From NCBI GenBank assembly GCA_905214155.1, contig CAJMLC010000001.1:1-34739 (forward strand): a stretch of DNA of 34,739 nucleotides, written 5' to 3'. The position numbers and the translations under genes were made by a program. How positions within the stretch are numbered: the stretch's first letter is position 1; each line of letters starts with the position of its first letter. This document shows, in pieces, positions 14,923 to 21,886 of the stretch. The stretch is from an uncultured bacterium (GTDB lineage Bacteria; Bacillota; Clostridia; Oscillospirales; Oscillospiraceae). The notes under the pieces are model-generated. The model worked only from the letters and a program-made list of their open reading frames with translations. It did no database searches and had not been told where the DNA came from.

Positions 14923-16620
14923 ATGCTGCGAACGCTGCATATTGAAAATGTCGCGGTCATCGAGACGGCGGACGTCGACTTCGGCGGCGGGCTGCACGTG
15001 CTGACCGGCGAGACCGGCGCGGGCAAGTCGATCGTGATCGACGCGATCTCGGCGATCCTCGGCGAGCGGACGCCGCGCGAGGTCATCCGGACGGGCGCGG
15101 CGAAAGCGTTCGTCAGCGCGGTGTTCGACGGCGTGCCGGAGCTGGCGTGGTTTGCGGAAAACGGCGTGGACTATGACCCGGAGGCGCTGCTGGTGCAGCG
15201 TGAGATCTTTCCGGACGGGAAGAACAGCTGCCGCGTGAACGGGCGGCCCGTGACGGTGACGCTGTTGCGGCGGCTCGGCCTGCAGCTGATCAACATCCAC
15301 GGCCAGCACGATTCGCAGCGGCTGTTCGACGAGGCGAACCATCTGATCTATCTGGACGCGTTCGCGCACGACGAGGCGCTGCTGGAGACATACAGCACGG
15401 CGTTTTCGAAGGCACAGGCGCTGCGGCGTGAGATCGACCGGCTCGATATGGACGAGGCGGAGAAGGCGCGGCTGGTGGAGACGCTGGAATACCAGATCGG
15501 CGAGATCGAGCGCGCGGAGCTGCGTCCGGGCGAGGATGAGGAATTGGAGGCGCGGCGGAAGCTGCTGCAAAATGCCGAAAAGCTCTCGGACGCGCTGGAG
15601 GCCGCGGCGGCGGCGCTCTACGGCGATGAGGACAGCGACGGCGCGGCGGCGCTGCTGGCGCAGGCGGAAAAGGCGCTCTCGCGCGTGAAGGGCGTGTCAG
15701 ACGATGTGGCGGCGCTGCACCAGAGGGTGGCGGAGCTCGTCTACGCCGCGCAGGACGCGGCAGAGGAAGCGCGGGATGTGCGCGACGAGCTGACGTATTC
15801 TGCGGAGGAGCTGGAGCAGCTCGAGGAACGGCTCGACGTGCTGCATAAGCTGAAGCGGAAATATGGCGCGAGCGTGGAGGACGTACTGGCGTTTTTGGAG
15901 CAGGCGCGGAGCCAGCTCGACGAGATCGAATTTGCAAGCGACAAGATCGAACGGCTGCGGGCGCAGCTGGCGAAACAGGACGAGGAAGTCCAGCAGGCAG
16001 GGCTTGCGCTGCGCGAAGCGCGCAAGCAGGCCGCCGTGGAGCTGGAGCAGCGGATCCAGACGGAGCTTTCACAGCTGGACATGCCGAAGGTGCAGTTCCT
16101 GTGTCAATTTGAGGCACAGAAGCCGCAGGAAACGGGGCTGGACCTTGTGCGGTTCTTGATGTCGGCCAACGTGGGGGAGGCGCTCCGGCCGATGGCGAAG
16201 GTCGCATCCGGCGGCGAGCTGGCGCGGATCATGCTGGCGATGAAGAATGTGCTGGCGGAGCAGGATGCGATCCCGACGCTGATCTTCGATGAAGTCGACG
16301 CGGGCGTCAGCGGACGGGCGGCGCAGAAGGTCGCGGAAAAGCTCTGGGCCGTGGCACAGGCGGGGAAGCAGGTGCTCTGCGTGACGCATCTGCCGCAGAT
16401 CGCGGCGATGGCCGACCGGCAGTATACCGTGGAAAAGCGCGTGGAGGGCGGACGGACGTATACGCGCGTGCATCTTCTGGACGAGGATGGGCGTGTGCAG
16501 GAGCTGGCGCGGCTCGTCGGCGGCGCGGCCATCACGGAGACGACGCTCGCCGGGGCAAGGGAGCTGCTGGCAACGGCTTTGGCGAGAAAAGAACGGGATC
16601 TAGGGTGCGGGCAGAGATAG
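14923..16620 (+). CDS. recN: DNA repair protein RecN
   Basis: This 565-residue SMC-like ATPase acts early in double-strand break repair. Walker A is GETGAGKS (residues 29-36). The middle is a long antiparallel coiled coil with many Glu, Ala and Arg residues. The ABC signature VASGGELARIMLAMK and Walker B PTLIFDEVDAGVSG are near residues 427-460. The ATG at 14923 follows GGAGGGG and gives the family N-terminus MLRTLHIENVAVI. It is the last gene of the presumed oapA-recN unit. No classical terminator is seen; a palindromic intergenic repeat begins 9 nt after the stop. Confidence 0.97.
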   Translation: MLRTLHIENVAVIETADVDFGGGLHVLTGETGAGKSIVIDAISAILGERTPREVIRTGAAKAFVSAVFDGVPELAWFAENGVDYDPEALLVQREIFPDGKNSCRVNGRPVTVTLLRRLGLQLINIHGQHDSQRLFDEANHLIYLDAFAHDEALLETYSTAFSKAQALRREIDRLDMDEAEKARLVETLEYQIGEIERAELRPGEDEELEARRKLLQNAEKLSDALEAAAAALYGDEDSDGAAALLAQAEKALSRVKGVSDDVAALHQRVAELVYAAQDAAEEARDVRDELTYSAEELEQLEERLDVLHKLKRKYGASVEDVLAFLEQARSQLDEIEFASDKIERLRAQLAKQDEEVQQAGLALREARKQAAVELEQRIQTELSQLDMPKVQFLCQFEAQKPQETGLDLVRFLMSANVGEALRPMAKVASGGELARIMLAMKNVLAEQDAIPTLIFDEVDAGVSGRAAQKVAEKLWAVAQAGKQVLCVTHLPQIAAMADRQYTVEKRVEGGRTYTRVHLLDEDGRVQELARLVGGAAITETTLAGARELLATALARKERDLGCGQR

Positions 16621-16628
16621 AACGTTCA

Positions 16629-16785
16629 ACAATCCCTCCGGCATTTGCTTTGCAAATGCCATCTCCCTTGTGTAAATGGAGGCTTCCCGCTGCGGCGGGG
16701 ATCGGGCGGACAGAGTCGTCCGCCCCTACAATGCGTGGTGTAAAATCGTAAAAGCGGGCCGATGAGGGCATCGGCCCCTACATGG
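16629..16785 (+). repeat. Dispersed intergenic repeat, copy B
   Basis: It starts with ACAATCCCTCC, followed by a different first stem-loop (GGCATTTGCTTTGCAAATGCC), CTCCCTTGTGTAAATGGAGG and TTCCCGCTGCGGCGGGG. GGGCGGACAGAGTCGTCCGCCC-CTACA and GGGCCGATGAGGGCATCGGCCC-CTACA come next. The two last modules are in the opposite order to copy A. It may end recN transcription through its stem-loops. Confidence 0.85.
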
Positions 16786-16811
16786 TGCGCAGAAAACCGG
16801 AAAGCCGGGGG

Positions 16812-16840
16812 TTGACAAATCGCAAGGTTTCTTTTATAAT
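16812..16840 (+). promoter_or_regulatory. Consensus sigma-A promoter of the T-box/tyrS transcript
   Basis: TTGACA (16812-16817), a 17-nt spacer and TATAAT (16835-16840) match the consensus at all 12 positions. The transcript should start near 16847. Confidence 0.93.
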
Positions 16841-16846
16841 CCAAGG

Positions 16847-17159
16847 CAACACTGTACAATTCGGTGACGCAATTGTGCAGTGCTGCCTAAATAAATACGT
16901 TACAGCGTTGAAGGGAACGAGTACGCTGCGCATGACCTTTCAGAGAGCCGCCGGATGGTGTGAGGCGGCAAGGGTGTGCAGAGGAAATACCTCCCGGAGC
17001 TGCCCCCTGAACTGCGCAGGCATAAGGGGTGAGTCGGGTGCGCCCGTTATCGCGCGGGGCGCAAGTGCGCCCGTGGAGGCCGTCTTTGTGAGAAGGCGGC
17101 GAACCAGAGGTGGTACCGCGAAGTTTCGCCCTCTGCTCATTGGAGCGGAGGGCGTTTTT
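16847..17159 (+). promoter_or_regulatory. T-box riboswitch (tyrosine type)
   Basis: The T-box proper, AGAGGTGGTACCGCG, is at 17106-17120. It is followed by a terminator stem CGCCCTCTGCTC/GAGCGGAGGGCG (17127-17154) and TTTTT. Stem I carries the AG-bulge CAGAGAG and the distal loop GGATGGTG (16940-16960 region). On the 3' side of Stem I, GGAAA-UAC-CUC (UAC at 16988-16990) is the likely specifier, a tyrosine codon, matching tyrS downstream. Uncharged tRNA-Tyr should pair with the specifier and with the T-box bulge, preventing termination. The specifier position is by alignment with the general T-box layout. Confidence 0.93.
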
Positions 17160-17177
17160 GTCAGAAAGGAGCCTTTT

Positions 17178-17480
17178 ATGCGCCAGAAAACCTGTTCCAC
17201 CTGCGGCGGAAAGATGCAAAGCCTCGGCAATATGGAGCTGCAGAAGGGGAAATTCAGCATGCTATTCGGCAACCTGAGTCAGATCATGTCCGGTGCGCTG
17301 GACGTGGATGTCGAATGCTGCGAGCGCTGCAAAAAGCTCGAATTCTATCTGCTGGGCGATCCGGAAGAGCCGGAGACAAGCGGCATTGAGCAGATCGCCT
17401 GCCCCTACTGCGGCGACATGCATGACATGGACGATGCCGTGTGCCCGCATTGCGGGAAACGGTTGATGACTTTGGATTAA
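17178..17480 (+). CDS. Small zinc-ribbon protein co-transcribed with tyrS
   Basis: This 100-residue protein has four CxxC knuckles: CSTC (residues 6-9), CERC in the middle, and CPYC and CPHC at the C-terminus. They should form two zinc ribbons around a central segment QKGKFSMLFGNLSQIMSGALDVDVE. The ATG at 17178 follows GAAAGGAGCC directly after the T-box terminator; the frame is open upstream only through the non-coding leader. It lies 31 nt before tyrS and so is under tyrosine T-box control. I do not recognise a specific function; a nucleic-acid or ribosome-binding role would be a guess. Confidence 0.82.
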   Translation: MRQKTCSTCGGKMQSLGNMELQKGKFSMLFGNLSQIMSGALDVDVECCERCKKLEFYLLGDPEEPETSGIEQIACPYCGDMHDMDDAVCPHCGKRLMTLD

Positions 17481-17511
17481 ATATTTACAAATATTAAGAG
17501 GAGAATGACAA

Positions 17512-18735
17512 ATGGGTATTTATGAAGAACTGCAGGCGCGGGGGCTGATCGCGCAGGTGACGGATGAAGAACACATCCGCGACATGGTGAACAACGGCAA
17601 GGCTACGTTCTACATTGGCTTTGACTGCACGGCGGACAGCCTGCACGTGGGCCACTTTATGGCGCTCTGCCTGATGAAGCGGCTGCAGATGGCAGGCAAC
17701 CGGCCGATCGCGCTGATCGGCGGCGGCACGACAATGATCGGCGACCCGTCCGGCCGGACGGACATGCGCAAGATGCTGACGAAAGAGGACATCGACCACA
17801 ACGCGGCCTGCTTCAAGAAGCAGATGGAGCGGTTCATCGACTTCGGGCCGGGCAAGGCCATGATGCTGAACAACGCGGAATGGCTGATGAACCTCAACTA
17901 CATCGAGCTGCTGCGCGAAGTCGGCGCGTGCTTCTCGGTGAACAACATGCTGCGCGCCGAGTGCTACAAGCAGCGCATGGAGAAGGGGTTGAGCTTCCTC
18001 GAGTTCAACTACATGATCATGCAGTCCTATGACTTCTACTACATGTTCCAGCACTATGGCTGCAACATGCAGTTCGGCGGGAACGACCAGTGGTCGAACA
18101 TGCTGGGCGGCACGGAGCTGATCCGCCGCAAGCTCGGCAAGGATGCGCAGGCGATGACGATCACGCTGCTGCTGAACTCCGAGGGCAAGAAGATGGGCAA
18201 GACGGCGAGCGGCGCGGTCTGGCTCGACCCGAACAAGACCAGCCCGTTCGACTTCTACCAGTACTGGCGCAATATCGGCGACGAGGACGTGCTCAAGTGT
18301 ATCCGGATGCTGACGTTCCTGCCGCTGGAGCAGATCGACGAGATGGACAAGTGGGAAGGCAGCCAGCTGAACCGCGCGAAGGAGATCCTCGCGTTCGAGC
18401 TGACGAAGCTCGTCCACGGTGAGGAAGAGGCCCAGAAGGCCGAGGACGCGGCGAAGGCGCTGTTTGCAGGCGGCTCGGACGACTCCAACATGCCGACGAC
18501 CGAGATCACGGAAGATCAGATGACGGATGGAAAGATCGCCGTGCTCGACCTGATGCTGGCCTGCGGGCTGATCCCGTCGAAGGGCGAGGGCCGGCGGCTC
18601 GTGCAGCAGGGCGGCGTGATGGTGAACGACGAGAAGGTCGCAAACATCGACGTCAGCTTCACCGGCGAACAGCTGAAGGAAGGGCTGAAGATCCGTAAGG
18701 GCAAGAAGGTCTTCCATAAGGCGATCTTGAAATAA
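17512..18735 (+). CDS. tyrS: Tyrosyl-tRNA synthetase
   Basis: This 407-residue class I aminoacyl-tRNA synthetase charges tRNA-Tyr. The HIGH-type motif is HVGH (residues 45-48). The KMSKS-type loop is KKMGKT in LLNSEGKKMGKTASG. QFGGNDQWSNMLGG binds tyrosine. An S4-like RNA-binding domain closes the protein (IPSKGEGRRLVQQGGVMVNDEKV). The length and the KMGKT loop fit the TyrRS group common in Clostridia and Proteobacteria. AGAGGAG precedes the ATG. It is regulated by the T-box upstream and followed by a strong terminator. Confidence 0.97.
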   Translation: MGIYEELQARGLIAQVTDEEHIRDMVNNGKATFYIGFDCTADSLHVGHFMALCLMKRLQMAGNRPIALIGGGTTMIGDPSGRTDMRKMLTKEDIDHNAACFKKQMERFIDFGPGKAMMLNNAEWLMNLNYIELLREVGACFSVNNMLRAECYKQRMEKGLSFLEFNYMIMQSYDFYYMFQHYGCNMQFGGNDQWSNMLGGTELIRRKLGKDAQAMTITLLLNSEGKKMGKTASGAVWLDPNKTSPFDFYQYWRNIGDEDVLKCIRMLTFLPLEQIDEMDKWEGSQLNRAKEILAFELTKLVHGEEEAQKAEDAAKALFAGGSDDSNMPTTEITEDQMTDGKIAVLDLMLACGLIPSKGEGRRLVQQGGVMVNDEKVANIDVSFTGEQLKEGLKIRKGKKVFHKAILK

Positions 18736-18743
18736 GAAACATG

Positions 18744-18778
18744 ACCCGGGCGCGAAGGAATTCGCGTCCGGGTGTTTT
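18744..18778 (+). terminator. Rho-independent terminator after tyrS
   Basis: ACCCGGGCGCGAA (18744-18756) pairs with TTCGCGTCCGGGT (18761-18773) across a GGAA tetraloop with one wobble pair, followed by GTTTTCTT. Confidence 0.93.
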
Positions 18779-18810
18779 CTTGTGTATGGAAGGGCGAGCC
18801 GGCCCGCCCG

Positions 18811-18894
18811 ACAATCCCTCAGTCAGCTTCGCTGACAGCTCCCTTTACACAAGGGAGCCTTTGGGCCGATGATGGCATCGGCCCCTACAAGGTT
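18811..18894 (+). repeat. Dispersed intergenic repeat, copy C
   Basis: The shortest copy has ACAATCCCTCA, GTCAGCTTCGCTGAC, CCCTTTACACAAGGG and GGGCCGATGATGGCATCGGCCC-CTACA. It lacks the GGGCGGAC module. It lies between the tyrS terminator and the cwlD promoter. Confidence 0.85.
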
Positions 18895-18933
18895 CAATGG
18901 ATAATCGTAGAAGAGCCTATTATGAAATTCCGC

Positions 18934-18982
18934 TTTTCAGCGGGAAATTTCTATGCTATACTGGTTCTGCGCCTCATAGGAT
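18934..18982 (+). promoter_or_regulatory. Overlapping sigma-A-like and sigma-E-like promoter sites of cwlD
   Basis: TTTTCA (18934-18939) and TATACT (18957-18962, preceded by TGC) are 17 nt apart and could serve sigma-A. Further on, ATA (18958-18960), 14 nt and CATAGGAT (18975-18982) repeat the -10 octamer found before spoIIIAA. In Bacillus cwlD is made in sporulating cells under sigma-E and sigma-G, so the second site is attractive. Which one is used is not shown by sequence. Confidence 0.5.
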
Positions 18983-18999
18983 GCTGTGAGGTGATGGGA

Positions 19000-19716
19000 A
19001 TGAAGAATCGGTCTGCGCTGGTGCTGGCGGTGTGTTTATTTACATTGGTTTTGGCGATGTGCCTCTATTCCGCGCCGCGGCTGGCGCGCGAGGCCTCGGC
19101 ATACATCCAGGCTGCGCCGGTCGTGGTGATCGACGCGGGGCACGGCGGCGAGGACGGCGGCGCGAGTTCACCAGACGGAGTGCTCGAGAGCGGACTGAAT
19201 CTGCAATTTGCGCTGCGGATGCGCGATCTGCTGCAGTTTGCGGGCGTGGAGACCGTGATGCTCCGCGAGACAGACACGGCGCTCTATTCGGATGGATGCA
19301 GCGGCATTGCGGAGAAAAAGGTCTCTGACCTCAAAAACCGCGTGCTGCAGACGAATCAGGTGCCGAACGCGGTGCTGCTCAGCGTGCATCAGAACTTTTT
19401 TACGGAAGCGAAATACCGCGGCGCGCAGGTCTTTTACGCGAAGACGGACGGGAGCCGCGAGCTGGCCGAGGCGATGCAGGCTGCGCTGCGCGCGGGCGTC
19501 GACCAGGACAATCACCGGCAGGCAAAAGCCTCGCAGGGCGTGTATCTGATGGAGCATGTGAACGGGACGGCGGTGCTGGTTGAGTGCGGCTTTTTATCGA
19601 ATGCGGCGGAGACGGCGCTTTTACAGGACGAAGGATACCAGCAGCGGCTGAGCGCGGCGGTTTGCGGCGCGCTGACCGAATGGCTGGAGGGAAGAGGAAC
19701 AGAGGATGAAGTCTAA
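19000..19716 (+). CDS. cwlD: N-acetylmuramoyl-L-alanine amidase, CwlD-like
   Basis: This 238-residue protein has an N-terminal membrane/signal segment (residues 5-24) and one Amidase_3 domain. The zinc ligands are in VVVIDAGHGGEDGG (His48), the Glu of LESGLNLQFA and the SVHQN segment. The catalytic Glu is in VLVECGFLSN. CwlD with PdaA makes muramic-delta-lactam in the spore cortex; length and architecture match CwlD (about 237). The start at 19000 is preceded by GAGGTGAT; an ATG at 18994 overlaps that site. It overlaps radA by 11 nt. A vegetative amidase is less likely but not excluded. Confidence 0.85.
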   Translation: MKNRSALVLAVCLFTLVLAMCLYSAPRLAREASAYIQAAPVVVIDAGHGGEDGGASSPDGVLESGLNLQFALRMRDLLQFAGVETVMLRETDTALYSDGCSGIAEKKVSDLKNRVLQTNQVPNAVLLSVHQNFFTEAKYRGAQVFYAKTDGSRELAEAMQAALRAGVDQDNHRQAKASQGVYLMEHVNGTAVLVECGFLSNAAETALLQDEGYQQRLSAAVCGALTEWLEGRGTEDEV

Positions 19717-21067
19717 GACGGTATTTGTCTGCCGCGAATGCGGCAACGAGACGCCGCGCTGGCAGGGACAGTGTCCGGCGTGCGGGGCCTGGAACTCGAT
19801 CGTGGAGTTTGAGGACAAGAAGGCCCCGGCGCGCCAGAATGCCGTGCGCGGCCTGGCGCGGAGCGCGCCGAAGAAGCTGCGCGACGTGACGGTCGGGAAT
19901 GAGATCCGGTTTTCGACCGGGATGGGCGAGCTCGACCGGGTGCTGGGCGGCGGCGGCGTGGCCGGGTCGCTGGTGTTGGTCGGCGGTGCGCCGGGTATTG
20001 GCAAGTCGACGCTGCTGCTGCAGATTTGTTCGTATCTCGGAAAAACGGCACAGGTTCTGTATGTGTCCGGCGAAGAATCGGAGCAGCAGATCAAGCTGCG
20101 CGCGGCGCGGCTGCACGTGGATAACGACGAGCTGATGCTGCTGGCGGAGACGGATATTGACGCGATCATCGAGAGCGTCGACGCGGTGAAGCCGGACATT
20201 CTGATCGTGGACTCGATCCAGACGCTCTACCACGCGGAAAATACCTCCTCACCGGGCAGTGTGTCACAGGTGAAGGAGTGTACGATGCTGCTGATGCAGC
20301 TGGCAAAATCGACGGGCATTACGGTCTTCGTCGTTGGACACGTCAACAAGGAAGGCGCGATCGCGGGGCCGAAGGTGCTGGAGCACATGGTGGACTGCGT
20401 GCTCTATTTTGAGGGCGAGCAGACAAGCAACTATCGCATCCTGCGGGCGGTCAAGAACCGCTTTGGCTCGACAAACGAGATCGGCGTGTTCGAGATGGAA
20501 CAGAACGGACTGGTCGAGGTACCGAATCCGTCGGAGATGCTGCTCTCTGGGCGGCCGCTCCACGCGCCGGGCACGTGCGTGGCGTGCGTGATGGAGGGTT
20601 CGCGGCCGGTGATGGCCGAGATCCAGGCGCTCGTCGCGCGGACGAGCTTCAACGTGCCGCGGCGGACGACGGACGGCTTTGACTTCAACCGGGCGAATCT
20701 GCTGTTTGCGGTGCTGGAAAAGCGCGGCGGGCTGAACATCGGGATGTGCGACGGGTATATCAACGTCATCGGCGGATTGCAGCTCAATGAGCCGGCGGCA
20801 GACTTAGCATTGGTGCTGGCCGTGGCGTCGAGCTACCGCGACAAGCCGATGGACTCCGACGTGACGGCCATCGGCGAGGTCGGGCTGACAGGCGAGGTGC
20901 GCTCGGTGCTGGCTTTGCAGCAGCGGCTGGCCGAGGCGGCGCGCATCGGGTTCAAAAAATGCCTGATCCCGCGGCATGGGACAGGCAATGTACAGATCCC
21001 AGACGGGCTCGAGGTCGTGCGGGTGCGGAATATCCGGGAGGCGATCGAGTTTGCCCTGCCGGTCTGA
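19706..21067 (+). CDS. radA: DNA repair protein RadA
   Basis: This 453-residue RecA-like protein processes recombination intermediates. An N-terminal zinc finger CRECG..CPACG (residues about 9-28) is followed by a RecA-type ATPase core with Walker A GGAPGIGKSTLL (from about residue 93) and the RadA-specific KNRFGST motif. A C-terminal Lon-protease-like domain includes VIGGLQLNEPAADLALVLAVASSYRDKP. Full length. It starts inside the end of cwlD, so the two are translationally coupled. Confidence 0.97.
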   Translation: MKSKTVFVCRECGNETPRWQGQCPACGAWNSIVEFEDKKAPARQNAVRGLARSAPKKLRDVTVGNEIRFSTGMGELDRVLGGGGVAGSLVLVGGAPGIGKSTLLLQICSYLGKTAQVLYVSGEESEQQIKLRAARLHVDNDELMLLAETDIDAIIESVDAVKPDILIVDSIQTLYHAENTSSPGSVSQVKECTMLLMQLAKSTGITVFVVGHVNKEGAIAGPKVLEHMVDCVLYFEGEQTSNYRILRAVKNRFGSTNEIGVFEMEQNGLVEVPNPSEMLLSGRPLHAPGTCVACVMEGSRPVMAEIQALVARTSFNVPRRTTDGFDFNRANLLFAVLEKRGGLNIGMCDGYINVIGGLQLNEPAADLALVLAVASSYRDKPMDSDVTAIGEVGLTGEVRSVLALQQRLAEAARIGFKKCLIPRHGTGNVQIPDGLEVVRVRNIREAIEFALPV

Positions 21068-21083
21068 AAAAGGGGAGAGGGAT

Positions 21084-21656
21084 ATGGAAGCGAGAGCATT
21101 GTTGGACGCGCTGCATGTGGCGGAGCGGCTGAAGGACGAGACGCGGCACTGCTATACGTCCGGCGGGCGGCATGAATCGGTCGCGGAGCACAGCTGGCGG
21201 ATTGCGCTGATGGCGTTCTGGATGAAGGATGAATTTCCCCATGTGGACATTGACAAGGTGATTCGGATGTGCCTGATCCACGATCTCGGCGAGTGCTTCA
21301 TCGGAGACATCCCGACGTTTGCCAAGACGGATGCGGACGAAGCGCGCGAGGAAGCGGAGCTGATGGCGTGGGTGCGGAGCCTGCCGGAGCCTGTTTCCGG
21401 GGAAATGTCCGCGCTCTACCGCGAGATGATCGCGCTGGAGACACCGGAGGCGAAACTTTACAAGGCGATGGACAAGCTGGAGGCCATCGTGCAGCACAAC
21501 GAATCGGACATTGCGACGTGGGAGCCGCACGAGTATCAGCTCAACATGACCTATGCGGACGACGCAGTCGCGTGGTCACCGGTATTGCGCGAACTGCGCG
21601 AAGCGATCCGGGAAGATACGAAAGAGAAGGTCGCTGCGGCGGAACAGCAGTCGTAA
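21084..21656 (+). CDS. HD-domain phosphohydrolase (YfbR/HDDC2-like)
   Basis: This 190-residue HD-superfamily protein has the metal-binding set SVAEHSWR (first His), CLIHDLGECFIGDIP (the HD pair) and a later Asp in MDKLEAIVQHNE. This pattern is that of the YfbR/HDDC2 group, often annotated as 5'-deoxynucleotidases acting on nucleoside monophosphates. The ATG at 21084 is preceded by GGGGAGAGG and lies 16 nt after the radA stop. The actual substrate is not determined by the sequence. Confidence 0.85.
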   Translation: MEARALLDALHVAERLKDETRHCYTSGGRHESVAEHSWRIALMAFWMKDEFPHVDIDKVIRMCLIHDLGECFIGDIPTFAKTDADEAREEAELMAWVRSLPEPVSGEMSALYREMIALETPEAKLYKAMDKLEAIVQHNESDIATWEPHEYQLNMTYADDAVAWSPVLRELREAIREDTKEKVAAAEQQS

Positions 21657-21672
21657 GGCTGCTGCTCCGCCG
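21637..21672 (+). terminator. GC-rich hairpin at the end of the cwlD-radA-HD unit
   Basis: CGGCGGAACAGCAG (21637-21650) pairs with CTGCTGCTCCGCCG (21659-21672), with one internal mismatch, and spans the stop codon of the HD gene. No T-tract follows, so it is at best an atypical terminator; the next promoter begins 2 nt later. Confidence 0.4.
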
Positions 21673-21673
21673 A

Positions 21674-21702
21674 TTGACAGGATCGCGTGATTCTGATATA
21701 AT
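21674..21702 (+). promoter_or_regulatory. Consensus sigma-A promoter of the CNNM gene
   Basis: TTGACA (21674-21679), 17 nt and TATAAT (21697-21702), with TGA ahead of the -10 (extended -10), give a perfect sigma-A promoter. It starts a leader of about 178 nt before the CNNM start codon. Confidence 0.93.
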
Positions 21703-21737
21703 GACAAAAATTGCTGTTTGGAGGTGACAGACCGCGT

Positions 21738-21809
21738 ATGGACGCAGACAGTAGCGACGAAAACCACTTGACTTGTCATATCGATGTACGGGCATATCTG
21801 CGCTGCTAG
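21738..21809 (+). CDS. Upstream ORF (23-codon leader peptide) of the CNNM gene
   Basis: An ATG at 21738 is preceded at 10 nt by an excellent ribosome site, GGAGGTGA (21720-21727), stronger than that of the main gene. It encodes 23 residues starting MDADSSDENH, with four acidic residues in the first eight, and ending RAYLRC before TAG. The stop codon lies inside the left arm of a hairpin CTAGA-GTCGTA-TCTAG (21806-21821). Ribosome occupancy at the end of the ORF would therefore disrupt it. In enterobacteria acidic or proline-rich leader peptides (MgtL) sense low Mg2+ through ribosome destabilisation; similar logic here is inference. No protein family is recognised. Confidence 0.65.
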   Translation: MDADSSDENHLTCHIDVRAYLRC

Positions 21810-21886
21810 AGTCGTATCTAGTTGAGCGGACGTGCTTTTTGCGCATTTTAGAGGTTCTAAATTTGACAAATCAAGGAGTATCAACT

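Noticed and set aside
21703..21886. M-box (ykoK) Mg2+ riboswitch or yybP-ykoY riboswitch ahead of the CNNM gene
   Set aside because: Phrases such as GGAGGTGAC look faintly similar to the M-box, but the conserved M-box core blocks and paired layout could not be found, and the sequence reads better as a ribosome site plus upstream ORF.
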